From Chinchilla lanigera (Eukaryota > Chordata > Mammalia > Rodentia > Chinchillidae): DNA of 64,000 nucleotides. Made by a program: the position numbers and the translations under genes. Positions 23,833-35,470 of this stretch are shown piece after piece (position 1 is the stretch's first letter; every line of letters starts with the position of its first letter). The notes under the pieces were generated by a model. That model was not told where the DNA came from, searched no databases, and worked only from the letters and a program-made list of their open reading frames with translations. The stretch covers positions 12,102,830-12,166,829 of the forward strand of contig NW_004955405.1 in NCBI RefSeq assembly GCF_000276665.1, given 5' to 3'.

Positions 23833-26800
23833 TAGTTGGTATCAAAAGTGGATACAGGCAATATTATATAAAAAATAGAAGATTTTATTGTGTTTTAAGG
23901 CTATTATGGTGCTTAGTGAACAATAACCTAAATTACCACCTTTGGTCCTCTGAAATAATATGCCTACTAGAGGCAAGGGCTTGGAAGAGAGAATAAGTAC
24001 TATGACGCACCATAAAAGAGAAAATGATGAAGAAAAGGACTTTGGGGTGGGGTGATTTATCGTAAATTGTGCTAATGAACAAAACAAAGCAATAAGCTCA
24101 ATATTATATTTTAAAATTTTTTCTGATGCTGCAGGTTGTTGAATTATGTGGTGGGTTAAAATTACAGTTTTTTTTTCATTCATTTTTTATAAAACCAGAA
24201 ACATTAACCTAACATTAACATAAACCTGCCTTATAAAAACTAGACCTCATCACTGAAATGATGTCATTGAGGTAATTATGGATAAATCTTCATACCCTGT
24301 AGCTCTGAACCTTAGCAACTCTTTTTGTTAGCTGAGAGAGCTCATTGTTTGCCTGATGTTGATCTTGCTTTGTCTCAGGATCCTATGATGGCTTGTCTGA
24401 GACAGAGTTTTGCAAAAGGATGGTGGCTCTCTTGAAGTGTCCTTACCACTATTGTACCTTCACATCAGTAGTCAGAATTGGATCCCTACATGTCTCAGGG
24501 GAAACCTGCAATGTTGTGACTTAGAGGAAAAGGCTTGTAAGTGAAAGGAATTAAAGGATTTGGCTAATATATTCATAAAAATACAGAGCTTGAGATTCTG
24601 TATGGAAAATAGATTTGGAAGATACCCCACCATGGCATGAATTCACTGATACAGATACAGTTTCCAGAGATTTGGGATTCAGTGTGTAGCCTGAACAGCT
24701 GAGGGTTTTTTAGTTTGGTTTGATGGCTGACTGAACCCTAGATAGATGATATTTTAAACTAAAAGAAATTTGGGTGTTAGAAATTTCTTAGTATCATGGA
24801 AAAGAAGAAAAACAAATCTTAGGGAATTAAAAGTGTTAGAATATTCTTGGCATGTATGTCCACAACTGTCTCACAAGAGTTTTCAAGTCTTGGATAATAC
24901 TGGTTAGGACACTTTTTTGGACAAATCATGCCTATCTTGTAAATGCTCAAAATAAAAACAGACCATGCTACTTTTTCAATAGATATGATAGAATTTCAGT
25001 AGATATGATAGAATTTTATGTAGCAAAGACTAAAGTATGATACCACAAATGTTATGAACAGTTACCATGCTCAATAGGAAGAAGGTCAACGGTGGTTTGA
25101 TGGCAGAAATGTTTACTGGTTGCATACTAATCACGGGGCCCTTGGAATGAAATAGGTGGGTAGCTCACTAAAACCTTCAGGCTAGACTTCTAACCAGAGA
25201 TAGTTCATTACGTCTTCCTCACCAGTTCTCAGACCTAAGACAATACACAGACCCAGAACCTCCTGGGTGAAAGGTAACATTCTTTGCTCTCCCTGTAACC
25301 TTGGATTCTTCCTCCTGTATCATCCCAAGGGATTTTGGGCAGCTTTATTTATCCCAGCCCGCACTTAAATTAAAATTCTGTTAATCACTAATCCTTTAAG
25401 AAAGATTCGACCAAAATATCACAAGTACATACTACAAATCTTCCTCCCATTGCTGGTATTAAAGTAATGATATTCTGTATGAAGGAAGACACTCAGACTG
25501 TTTAATAATTATTGATGCTGAGATAATAATAATTATTGGTACTGAGATAATGTTAATCCATGAGACCTAGTTACCACTGTGGTCTTGTCAGTGTGGGTGC
25601 TTATGGGTCCTAGTGTTAAATGTAGTTTGGGGCCGTGCTTATCTCAAAGTATTTTTGGTAGGTATGTGCATGTAGATTAAAAAAACTTTTCCAATTTCTG
25701 AGTATCAGGAACTAGCAGAGCCCATGTATACCATGCTCTGTTGTAAGTAACTATTCTCCCTTTGGGAAACAGTTCATGGCATATTATTAGGCTCTAGCAG
25801 AGACTAGATATAGATATCTAACCATAGGAACACCAGATGTCTGGGAGTGGGGTCCAATTCATAAGTCACAAATTAGGGTATATCCAACAGCAGTCCATCC
25901 TTAAGTGAAAGCAAAACAGGTGCCATAAGGCTTGCTCAAGTTCTGATGCGTACTCTGTTTTCTTTAATTCACTCCCAGGACCAGATGAAAAGTTCTTCAT
26001 GACCTGGGAAAGACAAAAATGCTAAGCTTGTGAATAGATAGCTCCTCATGATAGATGGTATGGACTTGAGGTGGACTGACTGCTGAAGCTTTACCCGAAG
26101 GTGTTACTAAAAATAAGGGAGGCAGCAGAATATGTAGTGATATGCCTAATGGGCTATTTTGTGTAGAATGAAAAATAATGAAATATATTTCATGAGTAAT
26201 AGCTAATGGTTAATGGGTTGGAAAAATAATGAAACAGGAGGACTAATGACATTGTTGGTGGAAGAGATAGGTAGACCTTTCGGATGGGTCCACAGGCTGA
26301 CTCCTGTATTCTTTAAGACTGCTTTTCAAAAGGTCCCACTCTAAGATGCGGTTCTCAAAATCAAGTGAAAATGACAGAAAGTGTCTTCTTTCCCCATCTA
26401 CTCCAATACCTGTTCAATAGGTTATTGAATAAAATGACTGTGGTAGGTGCTGTTTTGAAATTTCTATTTCAGTTCGATAGCATAATTTTTCTTTCACTAT
26501 AGTTGATATGGCTATACGTCAACCAAGTGCTCAAACTGCCAGAGACAGAGAATATTATACATGTGGCTTAGTGGTAGATACATGAATTCCCTTATATCAT
26601 GGAGAAATCAATTATTTTTCTCTCTAGGGAAGGAATATTCAATATAGAGTTGAATGTCTACTCTGCTTACATTGCTTTTGCCAGTGAGCATCTGAGGAGT
26701 TACTAAATAGCCTATTCCCATTATCCCACACAATGCTTTTTTCTGACCAAAGAAAGAACTAATTTTATAGCAAAAGAAATGAGGCATTAGGTTGGTACTT

Positions 26801-27550
26801 ATGGGGTTGCTGATAATATCCATCCAGAAGCAATTGCCCATGCACAATGATGGAATGGCCTATTGAAGACTCGGTTATGGCAGCATATAAGAAACAACAC
26901 CTTGTGAGATTAGGGTGCTGTCTTACAGATGTGATATTTACTTCGAACCACTGACCAACATATTTCTCCCATAGTTGGAATTCATGGAGACTGAAAACAA
27001 AAGTGAGAGGCTTGGGAATGGTGTCTTTTATTATTATACCAAATGACCTACTTGTAAAACTTTGCTTCCTTTTGCTGCAAGTTTAGGTTCTACTGATTTA
27101 GAGATCTAAGTATCAAAGAGAAGATTGCATAATCCAGGGGATAAGAAATTTAATATGAGATTATCAGCTAACCATTTTAGGAAAAAGAGAGTAATACGGT
27201 GTTGGCCAAAAAAATTAACCCTAAACACCATAAAGGAAAGAGAATAAGAAGTATGGCTGTAACAGTATTCATTCTCTTTAATGTCCCCTACAACTGCCAA
27301 CTTACAGTCAGAAGAGTGAAGCAGATATAAATGCTCTGGAGATTGTTTTGCTGTCTGGAAATACAAGCATGGGAAGCAGTTGTGTATGGAAGCTGAGTAG
27401 ACAGAAAGTAGATTTATAGAAACATTTTCTAATCTTCTAGATTCAAAGGCTGAAAAATGAAAAACCACATTCTCCAGGCCCCCTTTATAGGTAGAATTCT
27501 GGTCATGATTTAGGTTAAACCAATCAGAAGCATTTTTGTGATGTATCAAT
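23833..27550 (+). pseudogene. ERVL-class endogenous retrovirus internal region, decayed
   Basis: The span follows a primer-binding-like site and keeps, in order, short blocks resembling ERVL internal sequence, including AACACCAGATGTCTGGGAGT near 25829 and ATGGAATGGCCTATTGAAGA near 26849. The last part (about 26850-27330) corresponds to the end of pol. In this family that region carries integrase and then a dUTPase domain. No frame survives: stops and frameshifts are dense, and nothing here could make a protein. ERVL elements lack a clear env, and I see none. A 147-codon minus-strand frame at 27106-27549 is antisense and probably chance. The call comes from remembered similarity. Confidence 0.5.
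24982..25020. repeat. Two-copy 19-bp tandem duplication
   Basis: TAGATATGATAGAATTT occurs twice with a short spacer, giving a 19-base period. Confidence 0.85.
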
Positions 27551-27554
27551 TAGT

Positions 27555-27850
27555 AATTGAGTCACATGGATAGTTCCCCTGGAGGTGGAACATTCATTTT
27601 GCTTACTGAGGTTGTACGGCTTTCGAGTCATCTGCTAAAGTTTCCCAGTTTAGAATGTGGGTCACATTCATTAGGTTCTTGTAGAAAGCAGCTTTCCTGA
27701 TCCTAGCAGAGACAGTGCGTCTTTGGGAGCTGTTCTAAGGAGCAATTTAGCTTCTGCTGACCTCCTAACCATTTTGTAAACACTTAATTTCTTGCATTAG
27801 ATGTTGTTCTGTGTTGATTAACTAGGATGGATCTTATTTTCTGCAACTGA
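27555..27850 (+). mobile_element. ERVL-class LTR, putative 3' LTR
   Basis: GAGTCACATGGATAGTTCCC near 27558, then a CATTCATTTTGCTTACTGAG-type block near 27591, then the AAGCAGCTTTCCTGATCCTA block near 27687 in an order recalling MLT2-type LTRs. It lies just past the decayed internal region. It does not obviously match the putative 5' LTR at 23450, so the two may be non-paired LTRs. Confidence 0.45.
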
Positions 27851-28364
27851 ATTCTGTTCAATGTATCATCCTTTCAATTTAGAGATATTAGTGGGATTGT
27901 TTTTCCCAGAAAAATTTCTATTACTTTCAACCATCCTGTCCTATTCTCTTGAGAAAGTGAATTACATAGCTTATTGGCAATTTCTTTTAATTTAGTCCAA
28001 ATATAGACATTGAATCTCAACTGTTGTGCTGTAAGGTTAAGACCCTGTCTTGTTTTTAGAATTGATAAGGGCTTCTTCACTAATTTTTCTTCTTTCTTAG
28101 AAAGTTACTTTCAATAGAAAAATAAAAGTACTTTAATAATTTATTACATTAAAAAATTCAAACTGATTTATTCTCAAGTTATATTTATTTCAAATTCAAG
28201 TTATATTCTGTTGTTCAAATAAGCAAACTATAATCTTGTTTAATCTATTTGGGGATTCTTTGAAACAGGAAGATAGATTTGTCTAAATTTAAGGGTATCT
28301 TCTTGTGTTATATCAGTTATAAAATAGGCCTAGGGATTCAATTTACAAATCAGGAATAGTCCCA
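27851..28364. other. AT-rich, unrecognised
   Basis: No supported feature. A minus frame at 27874-28080 shows no domain. Confidence 0.35.
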
Positions 28365-28511
28365 GTAGCTCTCAGTCTTGGCTGTACACATAGTAATGTG
28401 AAAAGCTTCTAAAAATTGACATTGTAAGGGCCACACCTGAGATATATCAAAGCATTCTCTGTGGGGTATATATTTTCAAAAAACTCCCCCAGATGATTCT
28501 GGTTCATGGTT
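28365..28511 (+). mobile_element. MER5A-like fossil, first part
   Basis: Opens with CAGTAGCTCTCAGTCTTGGC, and the 3' end GATGATTCTGGTTCATGGT stops at an LTR insertion. The missing end, CAACAGCCATTGCTTTAG, appears at about 28909-28926. Confidence 0.65.
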
Positions 28512-28910
28512 ATTGTTTTATTTCACTCAGGGTGCTGTAACAAAGGACCATACCCTGTGTGACCTGGACCACAGAAAAATATTTTCTCATACTTCTGGAG
28601 AGTAGAAGTCCAACACCAAGGTGCTGTTAAGGTTGCTTTCTGATGAAGCCTGTCTTCCCAGCTTGTACATGGCCACCTTCTTGCTGTCTCCTCACCCGAC
28701 CTTTTCTCTCTGCAAATGTTGACAGAAAAAGATCTCTGGTGTCTCCTCCTCCACCTGTAAGAACTACAGTCCTACCAGATAAGACCCCATCCTTATGCCT
28801 TTATTGAACCTTAGTTACCTCCTAAAAGGCCATGTGTACAAATTCGGTCACATTTAATATATGATGGTTTTTTAGGGGAGGCACAGTTCAGTACATAACC
28901 ATGGTGATCA
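28512..28910 (-). mobile_element. MLT1-type MaLR solo LTR
   Basis: The reverse complement follows MLT1: on the plus strand CAGGGTGCTGTAACAAAGG near 28529, TACTTCTGGAGAGTAGAAGTC near 28590, CTTGCTGTCTCCTCACCC near 28681, and TTAGTTACCTCCTAAAAGGC near 28811. CATGGT occurs on both sides, a plausible 5-6 bp duplication. It split a MER5A element. Confidence 0.75.
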
Positions 28911-28929
28911 ACAGCCATTGCTTTAGTAG

Positions 28930-29454
28930 ACTTGTTTGGATTTGGGGCATGGATTTTAGGATATCAAATAAAGTCAGTGAGTAACCAGGTTTACTCTAGT
29001 TACTGACATCATAGTAACTTCTGCTGGGGAGAATGGAGAAAATGACACTAAATGTAGAATGGCATGGAGAGAGAAGCAGTAGCTAGTCAACCAGAACTTT
29101 TAGTCTGATGAAGACGGCAGAACTCAGTCCAGTTTAAAATGGTGTGAGGTTTATGACATCCTATTCCAGGGTTCACTCAGACTGGAGCTTTTAAAGTCAT
29201 GAACCTTGAAGGAGATAATAAGAATAGGGGAAAAGTAGTCCACCTTCAGTGAAAAAGCAACAGAAGATTGATGTGCTTTGAACCACGTTTTGGGAAAAAG
29301 TTCTTGACTTTGTGTGAAAGTCAGAAAGTCGATCTTAAAGCCTCAAGTGCCAACCAGACCAAGAACTCCATCCTCATGGTCAATTGATGTGGGGATTGCT
29401 GACTATAATTCCCATCTGTTGGTGAAGGAGCTTTCACTGGTCTAGAGCCCAGAG
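28930..29454. other. Unrecognised sequence
   Basis: Nothing supported. Confidence 0.35.
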
Positions 29455-29630
29455 CAGTGGTTCAAACTTTAGGGAGCATGGGGATGAGCTGGCACTATCT
29501 TTCCAGCATGGATTGCGTGGCTCCATCTCCCAAAGTTTCTGGCTCAAATAGGTCTGGACTGAACCAAGGCTTTGTACTCGTGACACATTTTCAATGTCTC
29601 TGGTGCTACTGATTGAGAGGACACTGTGAG
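29455..29630 (+). mobile_element. MER5A-like fossil (tentative)
   Basis: CAGTGGTTCAAACTTTAGGG (about 29456) is a good match to the MER5A start. The rest is diverged. Confidence 0.5.
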
Positions 29631-30070
29631 AAAAAGCAATCTTTCAGCATATAGCTAGGCAGGTCAAGAGAATCTCTTCCTATATAACTGTGCCAGCATG
29701 TGTCAGCAAGAGTTTGTAGATGTTTTCAGGGTGCACATTATCAGAATTGGTTCATGTAAGTTAATTTTGCCTATAGTCTCCCCTTTTCCCTATAGAACCC
29801 CAACAGTAGATTCACTTCAAAAGGAAGATGAGGGACTGAGGGGAGCCATCCTTACTCAAGTGTCCAGGAAAAAGCTAAGTTTTGTCAGTCCCAAAGCTAA
29901 AAGATGAGGGAGCAGCAAAGAAGCCTGGGCTTACAAACATGCCACTTACTTTTTGTGTAAAAACAAGAGGTACAATTTCTATTGTAGCTTAGGTTTAAGA
30001 CATTATTTAGATAATTTTTTGAGAAATGGCTGGAAAATGTTATAAAGAAAGGGCTCTTTCCTAATTGCTA
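29631..30070. other. Unrecognised sequence
   Basis: A 69-codon plus frame (29698-29907) shows no domain. Nothing else seen. Confidence 0.35.
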
Positions 30071-30084
30071 TTAGTGCCCTTTTG

Positions 30085-30172
30085 TTTTTTTTGGAGGGGT
30101 GGTGGTGGTAGTACTGGGAACCAAACTCAGGACCTTGTGCTTGCCAGGCAGGCACTTATGCCACTGAACTCG
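30085..30172 (-). mobile_element. ID-type SINE, 5'-truncated
   Basis: The reverse complement carries the ID body (GTGCTTGCCAGGCAGGCACT) with a T-rich tail side, but the usual 5' end (complement of GCTAAATCCCCAGCCCC) is missing. The target-site duplication TTAGTGCCCTTTTG (30071-30084) against TTAGGGCCCTTTTG (30173-30186) shows it was short when it inserted. Confidence 0.85.
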
Positions 30173-30237
30173 TTAGGGCCCTTTTGAGTTAGCAGCAATG
30201 CCACCCCCGGCTCATTAGGGCCCTTTTGAGTTAGCAG
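30169..30237. repeat. 27-bp duplication, 42-bp period
   Basis: A 27-base unit beginning CTCGTTAGGGCCCTTTTGAG at 30169 recurs at 30211-30237 with one mismatch. It includes the SINE target duplication, so it arose after the insertion. It produces the repeated protein text in the 110-codon minus frame at 30127-30459, which is not a gene. Confidence 0.9.
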
Positions 30238-31054
30238 ATACCAGCAGTCTTCAGAATCAGGTCTGCAGTGATGGGTAGAGAAAAAGAAAAGAGTAGAATT
30301 TGGTTTGAAATTATATCTAGAGGTCCAGACTCCATTTTTGAGGGTGATTCCATTTTTTTCCCCTAGATGTTTCCAAGTGAGTAGTCTGAGAAAAAATATC
30401 AGTAAGAGGAATATTTCTTTCATGTTTTGGAGATGACTGGGACCAGAGAAATAATACAAGTCTACAGCTTTGGGATCACTTTCTAAGGGAGAGTATCACT
30501 AAGGACTCTTTAGTTTGTATCTCCGAAGATATCTACTACTGATATTCTACTGACTGTCTTTTACTGAGTGTCTTATCACAGTGTGAGTCATGCTATCATC
30601 CACCCATGTCTGACAACTTACTCAACTTTCTAGTTGTTCAAGGTGTGAGGTTTTAAGCTGTTTCTATTCAGCACCATCAAATGAGTGCGAATAATGTCTT
30701 GCTTGAGCCTTGAGTTGCTGTACACCAACCGTGGAGCTGCCTTATGAGAATGCATCTCTATAAAACCTAATGACATGCTTAAGGCACAGAAGAGCCCTGG
30801 ACATTAAGCAGAGTAAGGCTATAAGAAGGACTTACTATATCTCTGCCACTGTGCAGGGCCAATACACACCAGTATCTCTCAAATAGAGGAGGATTACTCT
30901 CTGGCATACTCAGATTACCATGTCACTAATTGCTTGGCATTTTGTTTTTATGTTAAATAGCAAACAGGACAAAAACATCTGGTCCAATTGAAGGTGAGTA
31001 GTGTAATGATCTTTGTGTGAGTACAGAGATAAAGACTGAAAATATCTCCTCAGA
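30238..31054. other. Unrecognised sequence
   Basis: No supported gene or repeat. Confidence 0.35.
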
Positions 31055-31265
31055 GCTACCAATTATTGAACACTTATTGCATGCCAGTTACAACACGGTA
31101 TCTTTTGTGTCATATTATTAAACCACCTCACAACCTCATGAACTATGTATTTTTTATTTTTGTATCTTAAGCATTGGAGAACCAATCCCATGGTTTGGAA
31201 GTGCAGAAGCCAGGGTTATGTTTAAATCTTCCTGACCTTAGAGTATAGTACTATACTGACTTACT
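31055..31265 (-). mobile_element. MIR SINE
   Basis: Antisense MIR order: TTATTGAACACTTATTGCAT, GCCAGTTACAACACGGTATC, then the promoter-proximal end TAGTACTATACTGACTTAC near 31244. Ancient. Confidence 0.7.
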
Positions 31266-32374
31266 CTGGAGTGTAGATTGAGGTGGTTAATGGATTCTAG
31301 TTTAAACTCAAGGATATAATCCATCTGACACTGACTGGAATCCAGCAGAGAGGGATGCAAATAAGAATAGGAGGTTGGAATGCATCAAAGAAAGTTACAA
31401 ATACAGGGCATGAACAGAGAGGGTGACATGGAGAACAACCAAACTTGAGATAGTACTTTGGCCATTCATAGTTAAAGTTTTCATTAAAATCCTAATGATC
31501 CCAGTCTCACAAAGATACTTTATTAGCAAATGGTTCTTTCTGAAGATACAGCTGCTTCTTAAACATACAGTATAAACAAATTTATTCCCAAAACCTGTTT
31601 GATGTTGGTTTTACCCAAAATTTTTCAAATATATTTGATTGTAGATCTCTTTTATCTGTCAAAACAAATTCCTTAGAAGGTTTTGCTCCCCTAGAGAGAT
31701 AGGATGGATAGTCAACTTCAGAAACACACCAAGGTTGTATCAGAAATAATCTTTTGTCACTGCGTTGAATTTAAAATTTTTATTTTTAAACTTATGCTTA
31801 AATTCTTATCTAGAGAGCTACAAATAATTTGTACCACAATAAGTTTTTCCCACTATCAATGTCTTTGTAATATTTAAAAGTTAAACAACGCCTTTAGATA
31901 ATAATTAGAAACACAGATTTAGGTACTTCAGTGCCATTTGCAATCACCATCTGGTGCCACAATTAAAAAGAATAAAGTGAAGAGGAAATAGTGTGATTGT
32001 GGCCAGGTAATCTAAATCTGGAATGCAGCTAGCAGAGGTTGGTGTGACAGTGGAGGGGAGGGATTATCATTCAGGTGCTCACAATCTGACTAAAACTTTC
32101 ACCTGGCATTAGAGAGAGATGATACAATTCCCAGCAGTACAGTGCTTAACTCAGATAAGGGAAAAGATGCAAATATGAATTTCATCAAGGAGAAAAGTGT
32201 CTCAGACCCAGAATATAGAGCACCCGTGAAATAGTGTCCCCAGCACCCTCTTCGAGGACCCGCCTCTCATCCCAGCCTGTCTCATCCCTCCAACAACGTT
32301 CCTATACATGTTCTGGTGTTATTAAAGTAACCTTATCACCCTTCGGTCCCTGGGGTCAAACTGAAATAATCTAA
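31266..32374. other. Unrecognised sequence
   Basis: No supported gene or repeat. 32210-32350 is locally C-rich with a few CpGs. Confidence 0.35.
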
Positions 32375-32675
32375 TACTTCAGTGTGATTTTCAAAAGGTT
32401 TCTTATTAGGAAAAAATTGTAGACTTGCTCTGTTATAAGAATAGTACAAATGCACACATAGACCCCAGAAATCCTTCACAATACCCTTTAAATCCTTCAT
32501 GTAGATTTATCAATTATCATTTTGCTGTATTTGCACCCTCTTTCTTTTATTGTACATACTTTTTTTTTCTGAATGGTTTGTAAGTTGCAGATGTTATGTA
32601 CCTCTATCCTTAGGTAATTCAGTATTTTTTTAAGAACAAGGACATTCTTAATTATAGAATGATAGGTTATGAAGT
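32375..32675 (-). mobile_element. Ancient L1 (L1M-type) 3' region, part 1
   Basis: Plus-strand text such as AAGTTGCAGATGTTATGTAC near 32582 and AGAACAAGGACATTCTTAAT near 32633 matches the inverted 3'UTR of old L1M elements. The next expected block (CAAAATCAGGAAATTTAACA) appears only at 33721, so about 1 kb of later insertions splits this L1. Confidence 0.65.
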
Positions 32676-32714
32676 GGCCAGCTATTCATCCCATACCTAT
32701 GTGCATGCCTTTTG

Positions 32715-33190
32715 CAAGGCAACTTTGATACTCCTCCCATCAAAGGGGAGAGTTTCTTTCTTTACCTGTTGAATCTGGGTTTAGCCATATAACTTGCCTT
32801 GGACACAGAATATTAAACATTGATGCATGAAACATGCTTGTGCTTTTGAACTTGCCTTCTTTTGATATTGGGAACATGTTTACCCCTGTGTAAAAAGCCT
32901 GGGCTAGGTGGATGCATATAAGAAACATAGAGCCATTATATTCACTTTCAACAAGCCAAGTACCATCCAGTGATGGTGAACTTTTTAGAACTTTCAATGA
33001 TACAAACAGCCCATTGTAGCACACATACCATAGGTTCGACACCACTGAGCCTTCCAATCTCAGCTAGACCAGCCCAGACTGGAAGTCTTACTTGCCAACC
33101 CAAAGAACCATGAGAAAGAATAATGTCTATGTTTCTAAACCATGAAATTTTAGGGTGATTTATTGCACAGCAAAAGCAAATGACATAAAA
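32715..33190 (+). mobile_element. MaLR/MLT1-like LTR
   Basis: Ordered LTR-like blocks: CATATAACTTGCCTTGGAC near 32787, TTGAACTTGCCTTCTTTTGA near 32847, CTAGACCAGCCCAGACTGG near 33064, and the end AAATTTTAGGGTGATTTATT near 33146. It is a solo LTR inside the old L1. The overlapping 105-codon minus frame (32740-33057) is not a gene. Confidence 0.55.
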
Positions 33191-33194
33191 GGAC

Positions 33195-33665
33195 AGATCA
33201 AAAAGTATGGTGTGTGTTTACATTAAAAGTATTTTTACAGTAAAAGCTATATTCCCATTAATCCCCCTCAAAATAACACCATTGCATCTTGTACACATAT
33301 CCCACATTTTCTTTTCATGAGTGTCTTTATGAGGAATGATGAAAAATACAGTGAGTATTGCTGCTGGGGGCCACTCGAAAGAAAGGTAGGTTCTTAAAAG
33401 CTTTCGGTATGTCCTCATCCACCTTATTTACCCAGTTTGGCACTATGTGACTTGTGTGTCTCTTCCCCAGAGGAAAAATACCATGGAAGGTAAACATTTT
33501 GAATTGATTCAGGAACACTGAGGCATTCACAACAGTGCAACTAAAGACACTTACAAAGAGGACTTCACTAAGTAACACGAGCAATTAGATAAGTGTGTTG
33601 AAGCGAGAAGGCATATGCTGAGAGGGATTAAGGGCAGTGTGTCTTTTCGCACAATACATTTTTTA
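33195..33665. mobile_element. Head-to-head mariner 3'-end palindrome
   Basis: The right half (about 33430-33665) reads, on the plus strand, like the 3' end of a mammalian mariner-type transposase and tail. It has blocks ACAGTGCAACTAAAGACACTT, GATAAGTGTGTTGAAGCGAG and GAGGGATTAAGGGCAGTGTG. The left half (about 33195-33420) is the same region inverted: its reverse complement contains AAAGACACTCATGAAAAG and GAGGGGGATTAATGGGAAT. The two arms meet near 33425. Both are diverged and broken, and no functional transposase is encoded. The minus frame 33327-33584 spans the junction and is not a gene. Confidence 0.6.
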
Positions 33666-33689
33666 AAAAGACAAATATTCATTGTACTT

Positions 33690-34560
33690 TGTGATCATAC
33701 TATGTACAGAGTAAAATAACCAAAATCAGGAAATTTAACATCATATAGTATTATCTAATCCATATTCACATTTTGTAATTGTTCTAATTTAGTATAACAT
33801 ATTTTCAATTTAATCTATTACAATCCAGTATGCACTGCAATTAGTTGTCATGTCTTTTTAGTGTTATAAAATCTAGAACTCTTCTTTCACCAATTTTTCT
33901 TTCATGGCTAACATTTTTGAAGAGTGCAGAGCAGTTATTTTGAAGAATGCCTTTTGGTTTGTGCGATGTTTTCTTATAATTAGATTTAAGTAATGAATTT
34001 TTGGCAAGAATACTACACAAATGATCTTGTGTCCTCAGCGCTTCCTAATGCAAGGCACAGCATTCTAATTTGTCTTATTATTGGTGATATTAACATCATT
34101 TCCCAGTGGTATCTCTGAGTTTTATTCGCTGTAACAATATAATTTTCCTTTTGCTATTATTTTCAAATAATGTATTTAGAGATATAGTCATTCTAATTGT
34201 ACTTTCACACAGCTAAAATATTTTAGTATTATACTGTTTTTGTTTTGGCAAGAACACCACATAAGATCTGTTTTTACTTTATCTTAAACTGTATTTTACA
34301 GTATTATTATCTATAGGCATAGTGTTATTTGGCAGCGGGTCATTAAAATTTATGATGCAAAAGTGAAATTTTATACCCAGTAATTACCAATTCCTTGCCC
34401 TCCACCCTCTGAAAATCATTATTGTGTGTTTTACTCCTATTTGTCTATTGTAGATACTTTTAAGGGCAGTTATATAGTATTTGTCCTTCCATGACTGACT
34501 TATTTCATTAACATAATATTCTTGGGCTTATTCACACTGCAGGATTTCCTTTCTTTACCC
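33690..34560 (-). mobile_element. Ancient L1 (L1M-type) 3' region, part 2
   Basis: CAAAATCAGGAAATTTAACA (33721), GCAATTAGTTGTCATGTCTT (33838), ACATTTTTGAAGAGTGCAGA (33910), TTGTGTCCTCAGCGCTTCC (34027) and, further on, the 34340-34560 segment are consecutive blocks of the same inverted L1M 3' region begun at 32375. Gaps within 34150-34330 are AT-rich and less certain. Confidence 0.65.
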
Positions 34561-35159
34561 AAAGAAATTGCTACTGTGCTGTTAGCAAAAGGGTACCAAT
34601 AGTATTTTTGAAGACAGGGTTTGCAGTATGAAGTGAATCTTTTTGCTGTACCTCAGTGTATGAGTTGAGCAGCAGTAACAGCAGGTAGGTACCACAGGAC
34701 AGAATACCTGTCATGGAAAGAGAGCTGGTCAGCAATGAGAAGTGTGGCAGAGCTCCGTTCCTGAGTCTCAGCTGTATGTTTGCCTGACATTTCACCCTCT
34801 TTGTTCTCTGTATCAATGAGGTCACATCTTTGCTTAGAGTTTCTGCTACTTGTTATGAAAAGAATTCTAACTATCTACCTAATGCAACACATACATTTAT
34901 AAGTAAGACACATGCAAATTATACTGTCAACCTTAAATATTGCTAAAGTGTAGAAGAGTATGAGCACGGATTACAAAGGCAAGCATAGTATTGTGATGCT
35001 ATGAATCACTTCAGGTAAAAGAAAACATTTCCATACAAATTTTAGAGTCTGACTGGGTTAATTCTGACCATATATTGCAGGTGGGGCTTTCTGGAATCAG
35101 ATGCTGGCATTGAGTTTGGGTTACCAGATGTTTATTAGGAATTAATGCCTATGAAAGGA
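34561..35159. other. Unrecognised sequence
   Basis: An 84-codon minus frame (34571-34825) has no known domain. Nothing else supported. Confidence 0.35.
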
Positions 35160-35470
35160 AAGAAAAATAAATGGAATTGAGTTGAGAGAAAATTGTGACA
35201 CAGGTCCAGCAAAGCCATGATTCACCTTGTCAGTCAATGTCTTGTATTTAGACAAAATTGCTGGTCCTTTATAATCTCCTCCTGCTCAGTCTAAATATGG
35301 CTGATGTCAAAGGAGTGTGAGCTCAGGTGAAGTTACTGTCTGCAGCCGGGGCTGTTCCAAAAGCAGCTGAGAACAGAGGTGTCTGCAGACTGTTGTCTCC
35401 ATCCCTGGGCGGTTCATCTCTGTGTCTATGACACCAACATACGCAAAGAGTGAATGATAGGTGTTTCTGT
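35160..35470. other. Candidate conserved non-coding block
   Basis: Single-copy by eye and balanced in base composition compared with its AT-rich flanks, with a few CpGs (AGCCGGGG, GGGCGG, ATACGC). Not assignable to any repeat I know. Confidence 0.25.

Noticed and set aside
27106..27549. 147-codon minus-strand ORF
   Set aside because: It lies antisense to ERVL-derived sequence, has no recognisable domain, and is best seen as chance.
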